Source: Panaeolus papilionaceus (Eukaryota > Basidiomycota > Agaricomycetes > Agaricales). Taken from it: 64,000 nucleotides of DNA. Position numbers and translations under genes: made by a program. Below the pieces are notes generated by a model. It was not told the origin of the DNA, ran no database searches, and saw only the letters and a list, made by a program, of their open reading frames with translations. Shown here in pieces: positions 21,466 through 34,306 of this stretch. The stretch is from positions 248,001 through 312,000 of the forward strand of contig JADNRZ010000008.1 in assembly GCA_015501605.1 (NCBI GenBank), in the 5' to 3' direction. Within the stretch, counting starts at the first letter, position 1. Every line of letters starts with the position of its first letter.

Positions 21466-22908
21466 ATGACACAGACAACCGTTCTCCAATATGAAGCACC
21501 TTGTATGTATTTTAACGTTATTTAAACTTTTTAACTGGTTTAAAATCTATAACAGGGCCCATTCATAGTCTCGATTGGTGCAAATCAACAGGTCATAGTC
21601 AGCAACTGAGGGCAAGATCCGCGTTTCGACTAGGCGTTGGTTCCTTTACAGAGAACTACGATAACCGCATCGCAGTTGTTGGCCTCCATGATGAGCGCCT
21701 TCTGGTAGAAGATGATTACACCGATTACCCTGACTTTGTTACCCTCTGCGAGGCATATCATGGTTATCCTGCAACAAATCTGCAATGGCAACCTGCGTCA
21801 TCACAAAGTTGGAACTGGAACTCGAAATCAATAGCAACAGAATTACTAGCAACTACAGGAGACGCGTTGAGGGTGTGGGAGTACACAAGCGATGGAAATC
21901 CTTCGGCATCTAGTTATGTCGGTCGCCAACCACCCGCGTCATCAGGTCACAGCTTGACAATGAAGACTGCATTATCAGGGGTGAGCTCGCTTACTCCCAT
22001 GTTCCCTCTGCTTTATGTTGAGCTGTTTCCTAGCAATCCAAAGTACAGACGGGCTCTGCTGGTGCCCCTTTGACCAATTTTTCGTGGAATGAGAAATCGC
22101 CCAACCTTATCGTCACTGCTTCGATTGATACAACATGTACCGTCTGGAACATCGACACAAGTACCGCTATGACACAGCTGATCGCCCATGATCGGGAAGT
22201 ATATGATGTTGCTTGGCTTCCTGACTCGACAGATATCTTCGTCTCCGTAGGCGCTGATGGCAGTCTTCGAGCATTTGACCTACGCAGTTTAGAGCACTCC
22301 ACTATTTTGTACGAGACCCCTGCGCCCAAAAGTGTTCCTTCCAACAACTCCAGCCCATCATCCTCTGCCCGCCCTCAAACTTCTCCTCTGTTGCGCATCG
22401 CGTTTAACCCCGCCGACTCCAATTACATGTCCACCTTTCACATGGACGGCAATGATGTGCAAATTCTTGACATGCGCAGCCCCGGTCAACCTGTCATGGA
22501 GCTGAGAGCTCATCACGCTCCTATTAACGCCCTTGGCTGGGGATCTGCGAAAGTCCCATTGCTCGCGACAGCAGGTTGGTTATTTCCAACGTCGCTAAAT
22601 TCCTTCGAACTTATGAAGTCCTCTTTATAGGCGATGATTGTCAAGTTTTACTCTGGGACTTGTCGAATTATTCACAGGGTGCTGCTTCACCTCGTAGTGC
22701 CGGGTCTCGCTTGAACTCACCTCGACCTGATGCGAAAAAAAGGATTGTGACGGAACCAGTCATGGCGTTCACAGCGAATAGTCAGGTTACAAACTTAGCT
22801 TGGTCCCCTCCAATTCCGGGAACGACGATGAATACAGGATATTCTACAGCTGCAGGAGAGTGGCTCGCTATCGCCTCAGGCAAAACCATTAAGGCCTTGA
22901 AAGTTTGA
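21466..22908 (+). CDS. WD40 protein, WDR68/DCAF7 (AN11/TTG1) family
   Basis: Scaffold of DYRK/HIPK-type kinases and a CUL4 receptor in animals, and a regulator in plants; nuclear/cytosolic. Exons 21466-21502, 21556-21980, 22034-22574, 22631-22908 give 426 aa. The short first exon MTQTTVLQYEAP joins WPIHSLDWC, matching the conserved YEAPW start of DCAF7. Further diagnostic blocks are FRLGVGSFTENYDNRI, TASIDTTCTVWNID, MTQLIAHDREVYDVAW, ASVGADGS-like FVSVGADGSLRAFDLRSLEH, STILYE, and GDDCQVLLWDL. It is longer than the animal protein (about 340 aa) because of insertions: a Ser/Pro-rich loop (VPSNNSSPSSSARPQ) between repeats, and RSAGSRLNSPRPDAKKRI in the blade before the last. Ends KTIKALKV, like other family members (EILRV). 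Confidence 0.92.
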
Positions 22909-23743
22909 TTTTGACGTGTGCCGGCTGTTTTCGTCCGCTGACGAGCCGCAGACTTCACAAGGCACCTAGAATCCAGAGTTGTACTTTAGACCATGTACAT
23001 TCCCAGTGTATACATTTGCCAGGTCACAGGATAATCAACACCTCCTTATAGCCACCAGTGGTTCTTTGATGAGCTTGTGAGATCTCGTGACGATTCAAAG
23101 ACCAATAGCCCCCTAGCAAGTGATCATGATCACACCACTTCGACCCCCCCATTCAACGATGTATTTACTATCTCATTGCTTATCTTGACACTAGGCGCGA
23201 CACGTAGGTGAGTGTTGAACAAAACCGTGGCCTGTGAATCGAGGTTGTCAGCTATTTCTATTCAGTGTGGATGTATATCCCTTGTGGGCTTTCTCCGATG
23301 TCAGGACCGTTAAATGAAGCCTTGAGGTTGCAGCTACCAGAAGATATTCAGTAGACCACACATACAGCTCAAGCTGCCGATGATTTTGCGTATATTATGT
23401 TAATATTTTACTTGCATTCACTGCTTATTGACTTGCCAAGTTTCTGCGCCGATTGGCAAGCATCTTCGGCCAAGTTCCAGAGTCCTGACGTTCATGGGCA
23501 AAATAGTTATTTTCAGATTCCTCACTGAGTTATCAAACCAACCATGTGTGTGATATATTGTGGAAGCAGGGAGGTATAGTATTGACTGCACACCAGGTAA
23601 TGGCGCAGTACACAGGTCAATGAAAAGGGGAGATCATTACTAAGATTTGGGGTAATTACAGGTCGTTCATCATACAGAGATCCAAAAATGACACCCTTAT
23701 CAGGGTGCAGTGCGAGCAAGAAGGTACACAAATACGTATATTG
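22909..23743. other. convergent spacer, no gene seen
   Basis: 835 nt between the stops of the WDR68-like gene and the nucleoside transporter gene. No coding signal I can support; should hold both 3' UTRs. Confidence 0.5.
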
Positions 23744-26176
23744 TTAGATCAACATACCACTGAGGGGTGTTCGTGTTAGTCATATTTATAGCATGGGGAA
23801 AGGAGTCAACTCACATAATGCCTGCAGCCTGCAGTGTCGACAAGAATCCACAAACCATGGCTGACACGGCGATCCTAGCAATGATCTTTTGACGGGATGG
23901 TGCCAGAGCACCAAGGACACCGATTTGGATACCAAGAGACCCCAGGTTGGCAAATCCGCAAAGCCCGTAAGAGCAGATGGTATAAGCTCTGAAAGACAGT
24001 GCTTGTTGAGGATCTTTCATCATCGCTTGCAGGTCCTCATAGGCCACGAACTCGTTGGCAACAAGCTTTGTAGCAAAGAAGCGAGCAACCTTCAAAATTT
24101 CTTTTCGGGGAACTCCAAGGAAGAAGGTGACGGGATAGAAGATGTAGCCGATGATAAGCTGGAGGGTGAGCTCAGTGATACCAAACCCTTTACCGATCCA
24201 GGTCAAAGTTCCATTAATCCTAAAAAAATTCGTCAACAATTTTGAATCCACTATGTCTGGAAGATTCACTTACGCGGCCACAAGGGCGACGACGGTTAAC
24301 ACGTTGGTACTAAATTTCTGATTAGCACGATGTCCCCACATTTCCAATATTTGCTTACAGAATCTGACCAGCCACGATCAATCCGAAAACTGCTCCTTGA
24401 CCGAAAGCGTGAAGGGCGTTGACCTAACGTTATTGTAAACTCCTCTAGCAAAAACGTCAGATTGGATACCACTTACAGGCTCTCTGGACTTGTCCACACT
24501 TCCTCGATCAACTGTGACACGACCAAGGGTTACAGGCTCTTCCGTTTCTGGGATACGCATCTTGCTGATGGATATGGAAGCCGGGATACTCATAACAGAA
24601 GCCGTAACCAAATTTTCTGGGGGAACGCCAAGGAAAATGTATGCTCCAAGTACAGATCCAGCAATTGTGGAGAAACCGGAGGTCATGGTAAGGTCTAGAA
24701 AATAGGTATGAGATTCTGCAGCGGAATTTGGTGCGAGTGGCCTTCTTACGAAGCTCCGATTCAGTCATCACTAAGGTAGGTTGTTAGTCTAGCCATTTAT
24801 TGTCGGATAAGTGCCTGTAGGTGAAACTCACAATCAACGTATGGGCGGACTAGACACGCCGACTCTCCTGTGACACGAAGCCAGGTAAGGTACATAAATG
24901 ACGGAGGAGGAAATGCACTTGCCCTGCCCGATGAAAGGTGAGGCAGCAGCTACAACAGCTTCAGCGCCCGACACACCCAACAACTTGTGGAATAGCCAAG
25001 CACTGTGTTAATGAAGATTTAGAATGGCATCTATCGAGAACTACGCAATAACCCACAATTTCACGATGACCCATTGCATGACGCCCAGATAATACATCAT
25101 TTGAACGAAAGCGATAAAGAAGATGATGGTGGCGAGCTGGATCTCACATTAGAAATTGCACTGCTCATTTGGCTGGTATCCAACTCACCGTGTTGACGAA
25201 AAACCAGTGCTTGGTCGCCACGGTCTCCGCGTCGAAGAAGAAAGCTGCACCTTGAAGTCCTTGGGAGAGGAAATCGGCCGCCAGATACGCAATCCATTTG
25301 AATATCGAGAATCCAGCACCGGTCTTGAGGACGAACAATGCAATTACTTGCTGCATGAATAGACCAACAATGACTGTACGCCTGTAACACAACGATTCAA
25401 ATATCAAGCATCGAATGAAGTTGACAGGCGGCGTACCATGGGACCATGCTTCGGTTCTTGGAGGACAGCCAGAATCCGAGTTGGAAGATAAAGAGTCCCA
25501 AAACGTTGATAGCACGATCACCGAATGTGGTACCCTACACGGTGACCACGATATGTGGGTTCAGTTGATAGCCCTTTGCAGTGACAATAAGATGCACGAA
25601 CCGGCTCAAGAGGGAATCCGAAAGCAGAGCCGAACACGATGCCAAGAAGACAGAGCCATCCAACAGCCAGACGAGCTCGGTAAGAGAGCTTGCTCCACGG
25701 CGTTTGAATGCAAGGAATCCAAACAGCTTCAACTGGTCGGGTGACCACCGTGTTGGGGATGTAACGGAAAGCGATAATACTTTCGGCAAGTGTCAGGATG
25801 ATAGATGATAGAGGGGCAACCGGACCTTACAGCAAGAACGCCCAAGCCAATACAGTTTGTGGAATCCTATACAACGATGCTTATCGTTAAATATTACCAA
25901 GAGGGAGGTGATAACTGGAAGAACATACCAACGATGTCTAGTGGCCTGAAGGATAGTAGCACTAATCCACCAGCCCAGGATAACAATGGCCAGTGCTGCG
26001 AGGATGTAGTGACGGTACCGTTGAGCAAATGATGGTCGTGCTGGCTCTTCTTCCTCCACAGGTTTGGCGATGTCATGCGCCTCGTCGAATTTTTCCTTGG
26101 GAGTAGACTCCAACGACGACTGTGAACCCGTTCGCTTGACCTCGCGCATGGTCGTAGCCCGTTGTTCGATGTCCAT
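23744..26176 (-). CDS. concentrative nucleoside transporter (CNT family)
   Basis: Proton- or sodium-coupled import of nucleosides at the plasma membrane. ATG at 26176: [20 protein letters not shown], an acidic cytosolic tail, then the first membrane segment ([20 protein letters not shown]). Family blocks: [53 protein letters not shown] (the CNT signature GQGESA), [70 protein letters not shown], and [17 protein letters not shown]. About ten introns. The one inside GQG|ESA (24868-24922) is GC-AG (GCAAGT). A last intron (about 23760-23815, donor GTGAGT, CTAAC branch site, acceptor CAG) gives the ending AAGIIGMLI with TAA at 23744-23746; without it the frame would stop at 23811. Nucleosides taken up could feed the hydrolase at 59606. 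Confidence 0.9.
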
Positions 26177-28687
26177 GATTGACCTAATCCAAAGAAATGC
26201 GGGAGGAGGAAAACCCGGGGTGAGAAACCGAACAAGGTCTGCCAGCCGTCCCTACATATACGAAGCCAGGTGATAAGGGAATGCAGATGTGCCATAAAGC
26301 GATGTCAGAAGCCATATGGTACATGCGTTACAAAAATAATCGCGGTGGGTGGAGACATCCGCTTTTGGTTCCACTAAAACGGCGAAATCGGATCCTCTGA
26401 ATTACCCAAGCGCCGAGCGCCATACGGAAGACTCAAGCAATTTAAACCGTGGGTTAGATCTAGGAGAGCGTCGATAAAAAAAATCAGAGGGACTTAATAT
26501 CTTGCAGCTTCAATAGTCATAGTCCTATAGATAAGAGTCTTACCCGGCTTTTAATGGCTGTTTGCGAATTGTATGGTAGAAGCTAAGTCATCAATTTCGT
26601 ACAGAGAGCTAAAGTCCTGATGGTGGCATGATCCCACTTGGCATCCGAATTTGTACACCTAACGTAATTTTCCTTCTTTTCGAGTCTCAGCAGTGCAAGG
26701 AAACGCACCAAACTACGCCTCTTAAATCAGAAATTGACTTTGTAAGGTTTCCCCTTGATATTTTTTCGGTCTATTTTTGTGACCCCAGTATCTTTGATGA
26801 GAGATAAAGAGCTTCGTTACATATGGGCAATGAATCAATCGAAAATGACCACAAAACTCCAGCAGACCTTGGTTCTTTGCGAAATTGATATTCGAAGCGA
26901 CCCATTTCAGACATATGATGTCGCAAGAAATAAAGATGACAACGGCGACTGTGGCCATGTGTACAATCTAAAGCAATACTAAAAGGCCAAAAGAAAGGCC
27001 AGTAAATGAAATCAAACCATTCTCATATCGATTGGGCGACCCATCTGGAAACGTTTGTGTCCCAGAGACCCGGGAGTATGTGAATGATAGGTTAGAACCC
27101 ACTTCGGCGTACTCTGTCAAGTTCGTGAACGTCGATATCGAACCAACGATGTCGAGGATATTTGTGTATCGAAGCTATACCTGGGACTGACTTTGCGTAC
27201 TTGTTGTTTCCGCCTCTAGTTCTACCCTTGTGTAGGGCACAGAATACCACTACGGTAATGCAGAAAATGCCCACCAGGTGTTGACTGTTCGCTGAAATTG
27301 GACAAAAGACAGAAGATAAGGGTGTTGCCTACCATCCATCACAATCAACAGCATTACCACAAGCGGTCACATATGCCATCGTGGACTGTCGTCCTGGGCT
27401 CTAGCACAAATTCCGTCCTGTTTATAAAATGCATTCCGTATATTTCACATTCAATGGTTCATTCAGCGGTTGACCGTACCTCAATGACAAGTGAGCACAC
27501 GAGCTCATCGTGTTTTTCCGAATCGGCTATCATCGCAACACTTCTCGAGTGATAAACTGTGATATGTCGAGGGTATAAGTCAGGGCAGGGCAGGGCACAT
27601 TTTATTCTTGCCATGTGCATTTCCAGGCATTTCCTCATGGGTGCTACTTGCGAAGAAGCCATCCAAAGCCCATCAGGCGAAAGAATGGACAAATTGACGG
27701 GTAAGAGCCTGTAAGAGCCCATTAAAAGCCGGGGCACGTCAAGATACTTACTCAAATTGAGCTATGTACCACGTATGGGTATACATAGAAAAATATCAAG
27801 GACTCCACTGCGATAAGCGTGCAAAGTATCAATGAAAACACAGCGCCACAGTCTGTCATGTAGGCATGGGGTGGGACGCCAAGCTTTGGTAGAAATGTGT
27901 GCGCCGCTTTTCAATCTCAAGCCGCATCAAAATATGGCACTTATGTATGTGTAGTTTTATTTGGTTTTACTGAGATCAAGGGAGGAGCGGAGTAGATGTA
28001 CTTACAGAGATCGAGATTCGAGAGGCGGGTGGTTTCCCCAACCCCCAACGTGCGTTAGAACTGGAACTGCGACACGGATCCTCGATCATTTGCATGTCAA
28101 TTTGAAATTCGATGTTGCCTTAGCCAAGAGCGTCATCTACAAAATCTCCATTGAGGTTTTTTAGGCGCGTTTCCGACTCGCTCTTGCCGTGTGATAAACA
28201 AACTGGACTCGTATTAATTTTGTTGGGTGGGATTTTTGCTCCAAGGACAATGGCTCGCGCTTGATCCTGCGTACCGCAGCAAGGAGTTTCATGGTGTAGG
28301 TGATTCGTCCAGGTGTATGAATGTTGAGCGATAGAAGGGAGCCATTTGAACATGAAATACTTCCGTCAGTGGTCAACATCCAACCAACTGGTTTAAGTTG
28401 GGAAACTTGTATTCATGGAGTATATCACCGAATATGGATGGTCACAGCGAAGGTTGCTTTCAGAAAGGCAGGAGATATCAGAGCTCGCGACAATGCTGCC
28501 TCTCGTTGTCATCCAATAACAAGAGAGTGGGTTTCAAAGCTTGTTCAAAGAAGACGTTTGGAACCCTGTGCGATTGGCTTGAATTGGTGATGCCAATTTA
28601 GATCGTGGGATTGCATCAAGTATGGCATTTCCAACACTGGTGACCGTCTGTTGGCGGCTGCGGAGTGTTTCTTAATTACTGACTTCT
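26177..28687. other. 2.5 kb region with no supportable gene; scattered short frames
   Basis: Lies between the divergent nucleoside transporter and palmitoyl-protein thioesterase genes. Minus-strand frames at 27459-27755 and 28161-28379 are fairly protein-like (for example HITVYHSRSVAMIADSEKHD), but I could not join them into a gene through splice sites, and no family was recognised. This may be a decayed gene or a lineage-specific one. Confidence 0.4.
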
Positions 28688-29914
28688 ATGTTTAACATCC
28701 AGTCTCTTCGTCTAGGCTTATTTCTTACTATTTTATGCGCCCTCGACGTTGTAGTGTGTGGGACGGTTCCTCCTCTACCAAGGCGGCGACCCTTGGTGCT
28801 ATGGCATGGCCTTGGTAGGTGACATGCATCTTTGGCATTAATGAAGCATTGTTTCAACAAACCTGCTGCCCAATAGGGGACTCGCACTCGTCTCAAGGGA
28901 TGCGTGAATTTGCCGCGCGTATCCAAGTGATTCACCCCGGAATCTTCATTCACTCGGTATACATTGAGGACGACAACAGTAAAGACCGTGATGCGGGCTT
29001 TGTGAGTTAGCAAACGATTACAACCTGTTGTAATCCCCCATTCACAGTATTTTACAGTACGGGAACGTCAATAGCCAACTCGAACTTGCAGCTGAGCAGC
29101 TCAAAGCTATTCCAGAACTTCAGAGAGGATTCGACGCCATAGGACTATCTCAAGGTTAGCGATGTACTTGGGCCCCGCCTGTCCCTCTTTTCATTACGAT
29201 CTTCCAGGCGGTCAATTTCTCCGGGCGTATAATGAGCGTTATAACAAGCCACCGATCCGCAACCTCATAACATTCGGTTCGCAGCACATGGGTATATCTG
29301 ACATACCTGGTTGTCGCAGATTCGATTTTGTATGTCAGCTTGCACGGGATGCAGCGAAGCGGGCGATCTACGGTAATTGGGTTCAAGAAAATATTGTGCA
29401 GGTGTGTGGCATTAGGTATAGAATGGGACGAGTGAAATAATAAATTTAAAAGGCTCAATACTTTCGAGATCCTACAAAAATGGATCAATACCTCACTTCA
29501 AATCACTTTTTGGCAGATATCAACAACGAAGTCGCCGACGCTCGCAATCACACATACGCACGGAACATTATTTCCTTGGAGAACCTTGTTCTAGTGTTAT
29601 TCACAGAGGACAAGACAGTCATACCTAAAGAGAGCGCATGGTTTGGGTCAGAGGAGTCTGTCGAGGACGAGTTTCAGCTATTGGACGAACAATCACAACC
29701 ACAGCAGCCCATGGCTTCATCATTGAATGCTCAAACATCGCCATCAATTATCCCAATGAAACAACAACCTCTATATCTGGAAGATTGGATAGGCCTTCGT
29801 ACTTTGGATGAGCGGGGTAGGGTTTCGCTGGTCGCTTGTAAAGGAGAGCACATGCAGATGGGGGATTGTTGGGAGCCGTTGGTGAAGAAATATACCGGAA
29901 GTTGGAGGTATTAG
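28688..29914 (+). CDS. PPT1: palmitoyl-protein thioesterase
   Basis: Removes palmitate from S-acylated proteins in the lysosome/vacuole lumen. Exons 28688-28814, 28877-29001, 29058-29154, 29208-29401, 29453-29914 give 334 aa. A signal peptide starts the protein (MFNIQSLRLGLFLTILCALD VVVCG), followed by LVLWHGLGDS (family block). The nucleophile elbow GLSQGG puts the catalytic Ser at residue 115; the Asp (LFTEDKTVIP, D234) and the His (GEHMQM, about 314) complete the triad. RAYNERYNKPPIRNLITFGS, QHMGISDIPGC, CQLARDAAKRAIYGNWVQEN and ESAWFG also match. The His lies later than in the human enzyme because of a Gln/Ser-rich insert (DEQSQPQQPMASSLNAQTS) before the last strand. Full set of catalytic residues, so probably active. 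Confidence 0.95.
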
Positions 29915-30243
29915 GTGTGTATAAACATAGGAATATATGGTTTAACCATGATAATAGTGAATGATTTCGCCATAACTAAATTTATGTTGATAACTGGAGG
30001 AAATAATTAATTCATCAAGATTAGAAGTGGAAGGTAAGGCGCGAGTTTAAGCGTGACGATGACTATCTCTTGTGTCATAAGATCACATGATGTGACTCCA
30101 TTGTTTATTGCATTGCTGGTGATGGTCAAGACTCAGGCTCTACGCTCTTCGCCAATCCTCGACATACTCCCTACGTAGACAGACTCAGACTCGGAGGGCT
30201 CCTAAGAACCTCTGGGTATTGAACGGTATCATAGTTTGGAACT
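29915..30243. other. intergenic, no gene seen
   Basis: 329-nt tandem spacer with the thioesterase 3' UTR and the promoter of the PPGGW-repeat gene. Confidence 0.45.
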
Positions 30244-33200
30244 ATGTCTTCACCTTCGACAGTGACTTTGACACCACGCATCCGTATTACACGGCAGGTC
30301 CCTTCACATTATGATCGGTCAAGCGCAAGTCAAATCGCGTCCAGCTCGAAAGCTAATTTCAGCAAACTACCAGACTTTTCTCAACTAATTGATGTGGATA
30401 TGGATGTGGATATTGAAGGAACGGACGCGTTTTCAGAGAATGACACTGCAAGCGAAAAGTCTACAGCCACCACAACTAAAACTCCTCAGCCACAATCTAA
30501 TCCCGCTGCAACTCTTCGAGCTCTTCTTGCTAAACTTCCGACAACGTCCTCGACTCCAACTCAACCACTCTCCAAGCGTCCACCTGAGCGTGAACCGGAC
30601 TATGACCTGTCTGTCGCAACCCGAGGCGCACCAAGTGTACAAGAAAGTGTGCGGAGCATTTTTTCCAAGGCTCTAGGTGATTCAGAGGACACTCCGACGA
30701 GGCCAATACAAGGGCAAGATAGCTTTGATGACAGGGAGAACGAGGCTACACCAATGCCAGGAAGAGCTAGAGGCGTTCATGAAAGTTTGAAGGGCAGCGA
30801 CTCCGGGGATTCCAGTCGTATGTATCTCTTGCCCTATATACAGGTTTCAGGAGCTCACTGATAACTTGAAACAGAGCAGCAAAGTAGAGCGCCTGCAAAA
30901 TTTAAAGGAAGCTCTACACCAATAACGCAAGAATTTATGCGAGAGCGGTTTCGGGAAGCAGAAATGTCGGATACAGAGTTTCTCCCTTCACCAATGCCCT
31001 CTCGTGCGCATCTGCTGCCATCTATTTCTTCGAACACGACCTAACATATTTTTAGGTGAATTTAGTATGAAATCTTCTCCAATTCTCGACGACCTCAGCT
31101 CCTCTCAAGTTCCCATTGCCACAAGTACACCACAACACTCGCTAAGCCTTTCCGTGGGGTCCCACTTTCAATCCAGTAAGGCTGATTTTTTGTATCATAA
31201 CTAATCTCATAACGATTGTTCTGCCCAGACCTGTTGGATAACAATACAGAAATGCGATATGCTTTGGATTACAATGACTCCCAAGATGATCTTTTCTCTG
31301 ATGGTATGTAATTCGACAGTGGCGATGACAAGATCTACAGCTGCTTACACTCTTTTTTATCGTCTTGTAGTTGATATTCCTGACGAAAAGCCGCAGTCAA
31401 GATTCGCTACTGACATTTCCAATACGTCTCACAACCGTACCTCCCCCCAAGAGGCAACTGGTGCGTTCATCGATCTAACTAGCAATATGGACCCCACTTA
31501 ATTTTATTTGGGCTAAGGAAAATCACCATCTTGGAGGCATTCACCGTCCATTACTTCCACTCATAAAGTTCACGATATATCGACTCCTCATCCGAAACGC
31601 AACCTGTTCCTGACTTCATCCCCAAGTACCTCTCATCGGAGCGAGGTATCGTCCCAGTATCCAGAGAGACAGACAAATGCAGAAATATCGTTGGGAAGAG
31701 CTTCTACAACTTGTAAGTCGTTTGTTTCACTGATTTGATCATATACTTTTTCGACTGACAAGAGAAATAGCGCACGAATTACGCCGCTCCGTCCCAGATG
31801 CTACTCCAGAAATTTCCACTAGAAGCTATATAAACGAATTCCCAGAACAGTCGGCAAGTGGGTCTATGAACTCTTGGAAACCCTCGCGCCGTTCTACTAG
31901 CACGCCGTCTCCTCTTCCTGCGACATCTGCTACAGAGCCAACCCTCTATGACACTCGACCGTCCAATGCCTCCCATATTTCTCGCTCCAGCACAGAGCGG
32001 TCATCATCTCCATTTAAAGCATTTGCATCTGAAGAGCAAAGCACTATCAGCACGAGGACAAACAACTTCTCAACCACTCCTCGCGCTTCACATGCTCTGA
32101 GAGAGGACCCACAGCCTGAATCCCCATCGACACCCGCTCTCAAAGAGCGTCAACATAATGATTCCAGTGCTTGGACCGCCTCCATGTCCATCGACAATTG
32201 GCAACAAAGCCCATATCAACCGCCATCTCCTCGTTTTCCTCAACAAATTTTACAGGAAGAGGAGGATCAACGCTTTGCAGCAGATGGGGATCAAGATGAA
32301 AATGTGCCCGCAACACCTTTGAAGACACCACGACATTCCTTTGCGTCCAATTCCGGAAGACATGAACCGGAAATATCGAGCCCCTCACCGTCTAAGGTTC
32401 CTGCCCTACCGAGCCCAGAATCAAGTCCACAGTCTGAGAGTAGAGCCCCTTGGGCTTATAATCGTGCTCGACATCCCATGACGCCTGGTTTTGCTACTCC
32501 CAAACCCCCTGGTGGATGGCTTGCTACTCCCAAACAGCCTAGGTGCAGGGAATTGGATGACGGAGTTACCAATGAGGAAGTCGACAGTGTTTCTCAGCAG
32601 CTGGAACAACCCACATTGACGAAAACACCTCGACCTCCCGGTGGATGGGTAGCCACCCCGATGCTCAACCCAGTTCCTTTTGCGTGCAGTAATGACTTCG
32701 GTGTCAACAAATTCGACGTTCATCCTCATGATGCTGGTCTTTTAACACCCATTCCGTCGCTGTCTAAGATGCCTGCCCTAAATTTCAAGACACCCGCGCC
32801 CCCAGGCGCACGGGCGCAGACTCCTGCTGCAAGGAAGAGCATACTGAAGGTCCGCTTTGACGCAGATTCACCTAACAACCCACTCGGAGAGGGACCTTCC
32901 CGCCGACGACCAATGCAGCTGGATGGGGATGTTTCCCATTCCTCACCCTCACGTACCAAGCCCAAGTCGCCCAAAATCAGGGTTTTAGATGCGTTCGGTA
33001 GGGAAGCCGATGATGATGACTCGAAGACGGAAGTACCAGAAGCAAATCGTAACAAGATACGGATCGTTGATGAGATGGGAGAGGAAGTGAAAACAGAGCC
33101 CGAAATCCTAAATGAGTCCTCAGTCTCAAGGCCGACTTCATTGATACAACTTCGTCAAGGTTTAAATGAACTCATGGAAGAAATCAATGGCTTTGACGAG

Positions 33201-33703
33201 TATGTTTTGACATTTGGACTGTGAACACATTACTGACTAACTGCATAGCGATTCGGATGTGTCTGTGGACCATTCTCGAGTAGAAGCCCTGAAAGAAACC
33301 TCAGTGGCAGCTCGGAAAAATGCGGCGCAAATTCAATCAAACATGAAAACTGGTCTGAAATATAATGTCAGTGCGAGTTCTATTCACACCAGTGTCACAA
33401 CTAACAATTTCATAGATGTTCTGGAAGAACAGAACCACTGCGTGGTGGTACTGGCCGTTAGTTTGTGTTGGTCAAATAATTTTTGGTGCCCTCATTTTCT
33501 TGTTTGTCTATCTTCTTCGTCTCTATTCGCTGGCTGTGCTAATGGTGATTATAGCTTTTGTATACGACTTACACGAACGATGTTTCTGGAAAATTACTGG
33601 GAACCATTTAACCCAGAACTGCATCTACGAGCATTTGGCAGGCACGATTTTTTACAGGCTAATCGCACGGTTTGGTTTTCTTCGTGGACACTCGAATGGT
33701 TAG
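30244..33703 (+). CDS. large disordered protein with PPGGW repeats and C-terminal membrane segment
   Basis: I do not recognise a named family. Exons join in frame with normal GT-AG introns: MSSPSTVTLTPRIRITRQVP..., QQSRAPAKFKGSSTPITQEF MRERFREAE, EFSMKSSPILDDL, NLLDNNTEMRYALDYNDSQD, VDIPDEKPQSRF, KSPSWRHSPSITSTHKVHD, then a large exon from about 31771 to 33197, and two short ones. The first 750 or so residues are Ser/Pro/Thr-rich. Three related units stand out: TPKPPGGWLATPKQP (about 32500), TPRPPGGWVATP (about 32625) and TPAPPGARAQTP (about 32785), then KSILKVRF, which fits the RVxF PP1-docking pattern, and two IRVLD/IRIVDE units. The C-terminal exon from 33416 (MFWKNRTTAWWYWPL, VCVGQIIFGALIFLFVYLLR) is a likely membrane anchor after a helical, coiled segment. 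The final splice is uncertain: an intron at about 33561-33618 would shorten the tail. Confidence 0.65.
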
Positions 33704-34306
33704 ATTGGCCCAATTATTTTGCAAAACCCAAACATTATCTATGGCATCTATGGGAGTTTGCTGGTCAACAGCGAGCAGATAAGTTATGGCCTTTAACTTG
33801 ATTTTTATGTAGTATTTATTCATTTTTATGCCTTTGTATGTCTTACTTTTTAATTTGTTGTCTAATTTTTGTTCGGCATTTGTATTTGTAGAGCACACAC
33901 ATGATTTATGTCACATTGCATTGAAGATATGTATATCTAAGAGTGATATTCAGAGCATCTTTATTCTCCGCTCTAGTCCTCGTTCATGAGGAAGACTTGG
34001 AACTAGCGGATGAACCACTTACTCGGATGTGCGGTGGTGGGGTGGTTTCTTAGCAATTTGGAGCCGCTGGAGCATATGGAAAATTGGTCACACTGATGAT
34101 CGGCTAGCTAATACACTTGATTGTAAAGTTGACTCCAGTTTATTTATGTGAACACCATGCAGATTTTATTTGGGGTTTATCCACACTGTTCTTCTTTCAC
34201 CACTGGCCAACTGGTGTGGTCGTATCATCCATCAACCGAGCTTACTTTCGTCTTTACTTCCTTGGTTTACATCAGACGCAGGTGACGTCCTCAAAAACCT
34301 TCAACA
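33704..34306. other. intergenic, no gene seen
   Basis: About 600 nt, AT-rich in the first half. No gene supported. It holds the end of the PPGGW-gene transcript and the promoter of the MscS-like gene. Confidence 0.45.
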
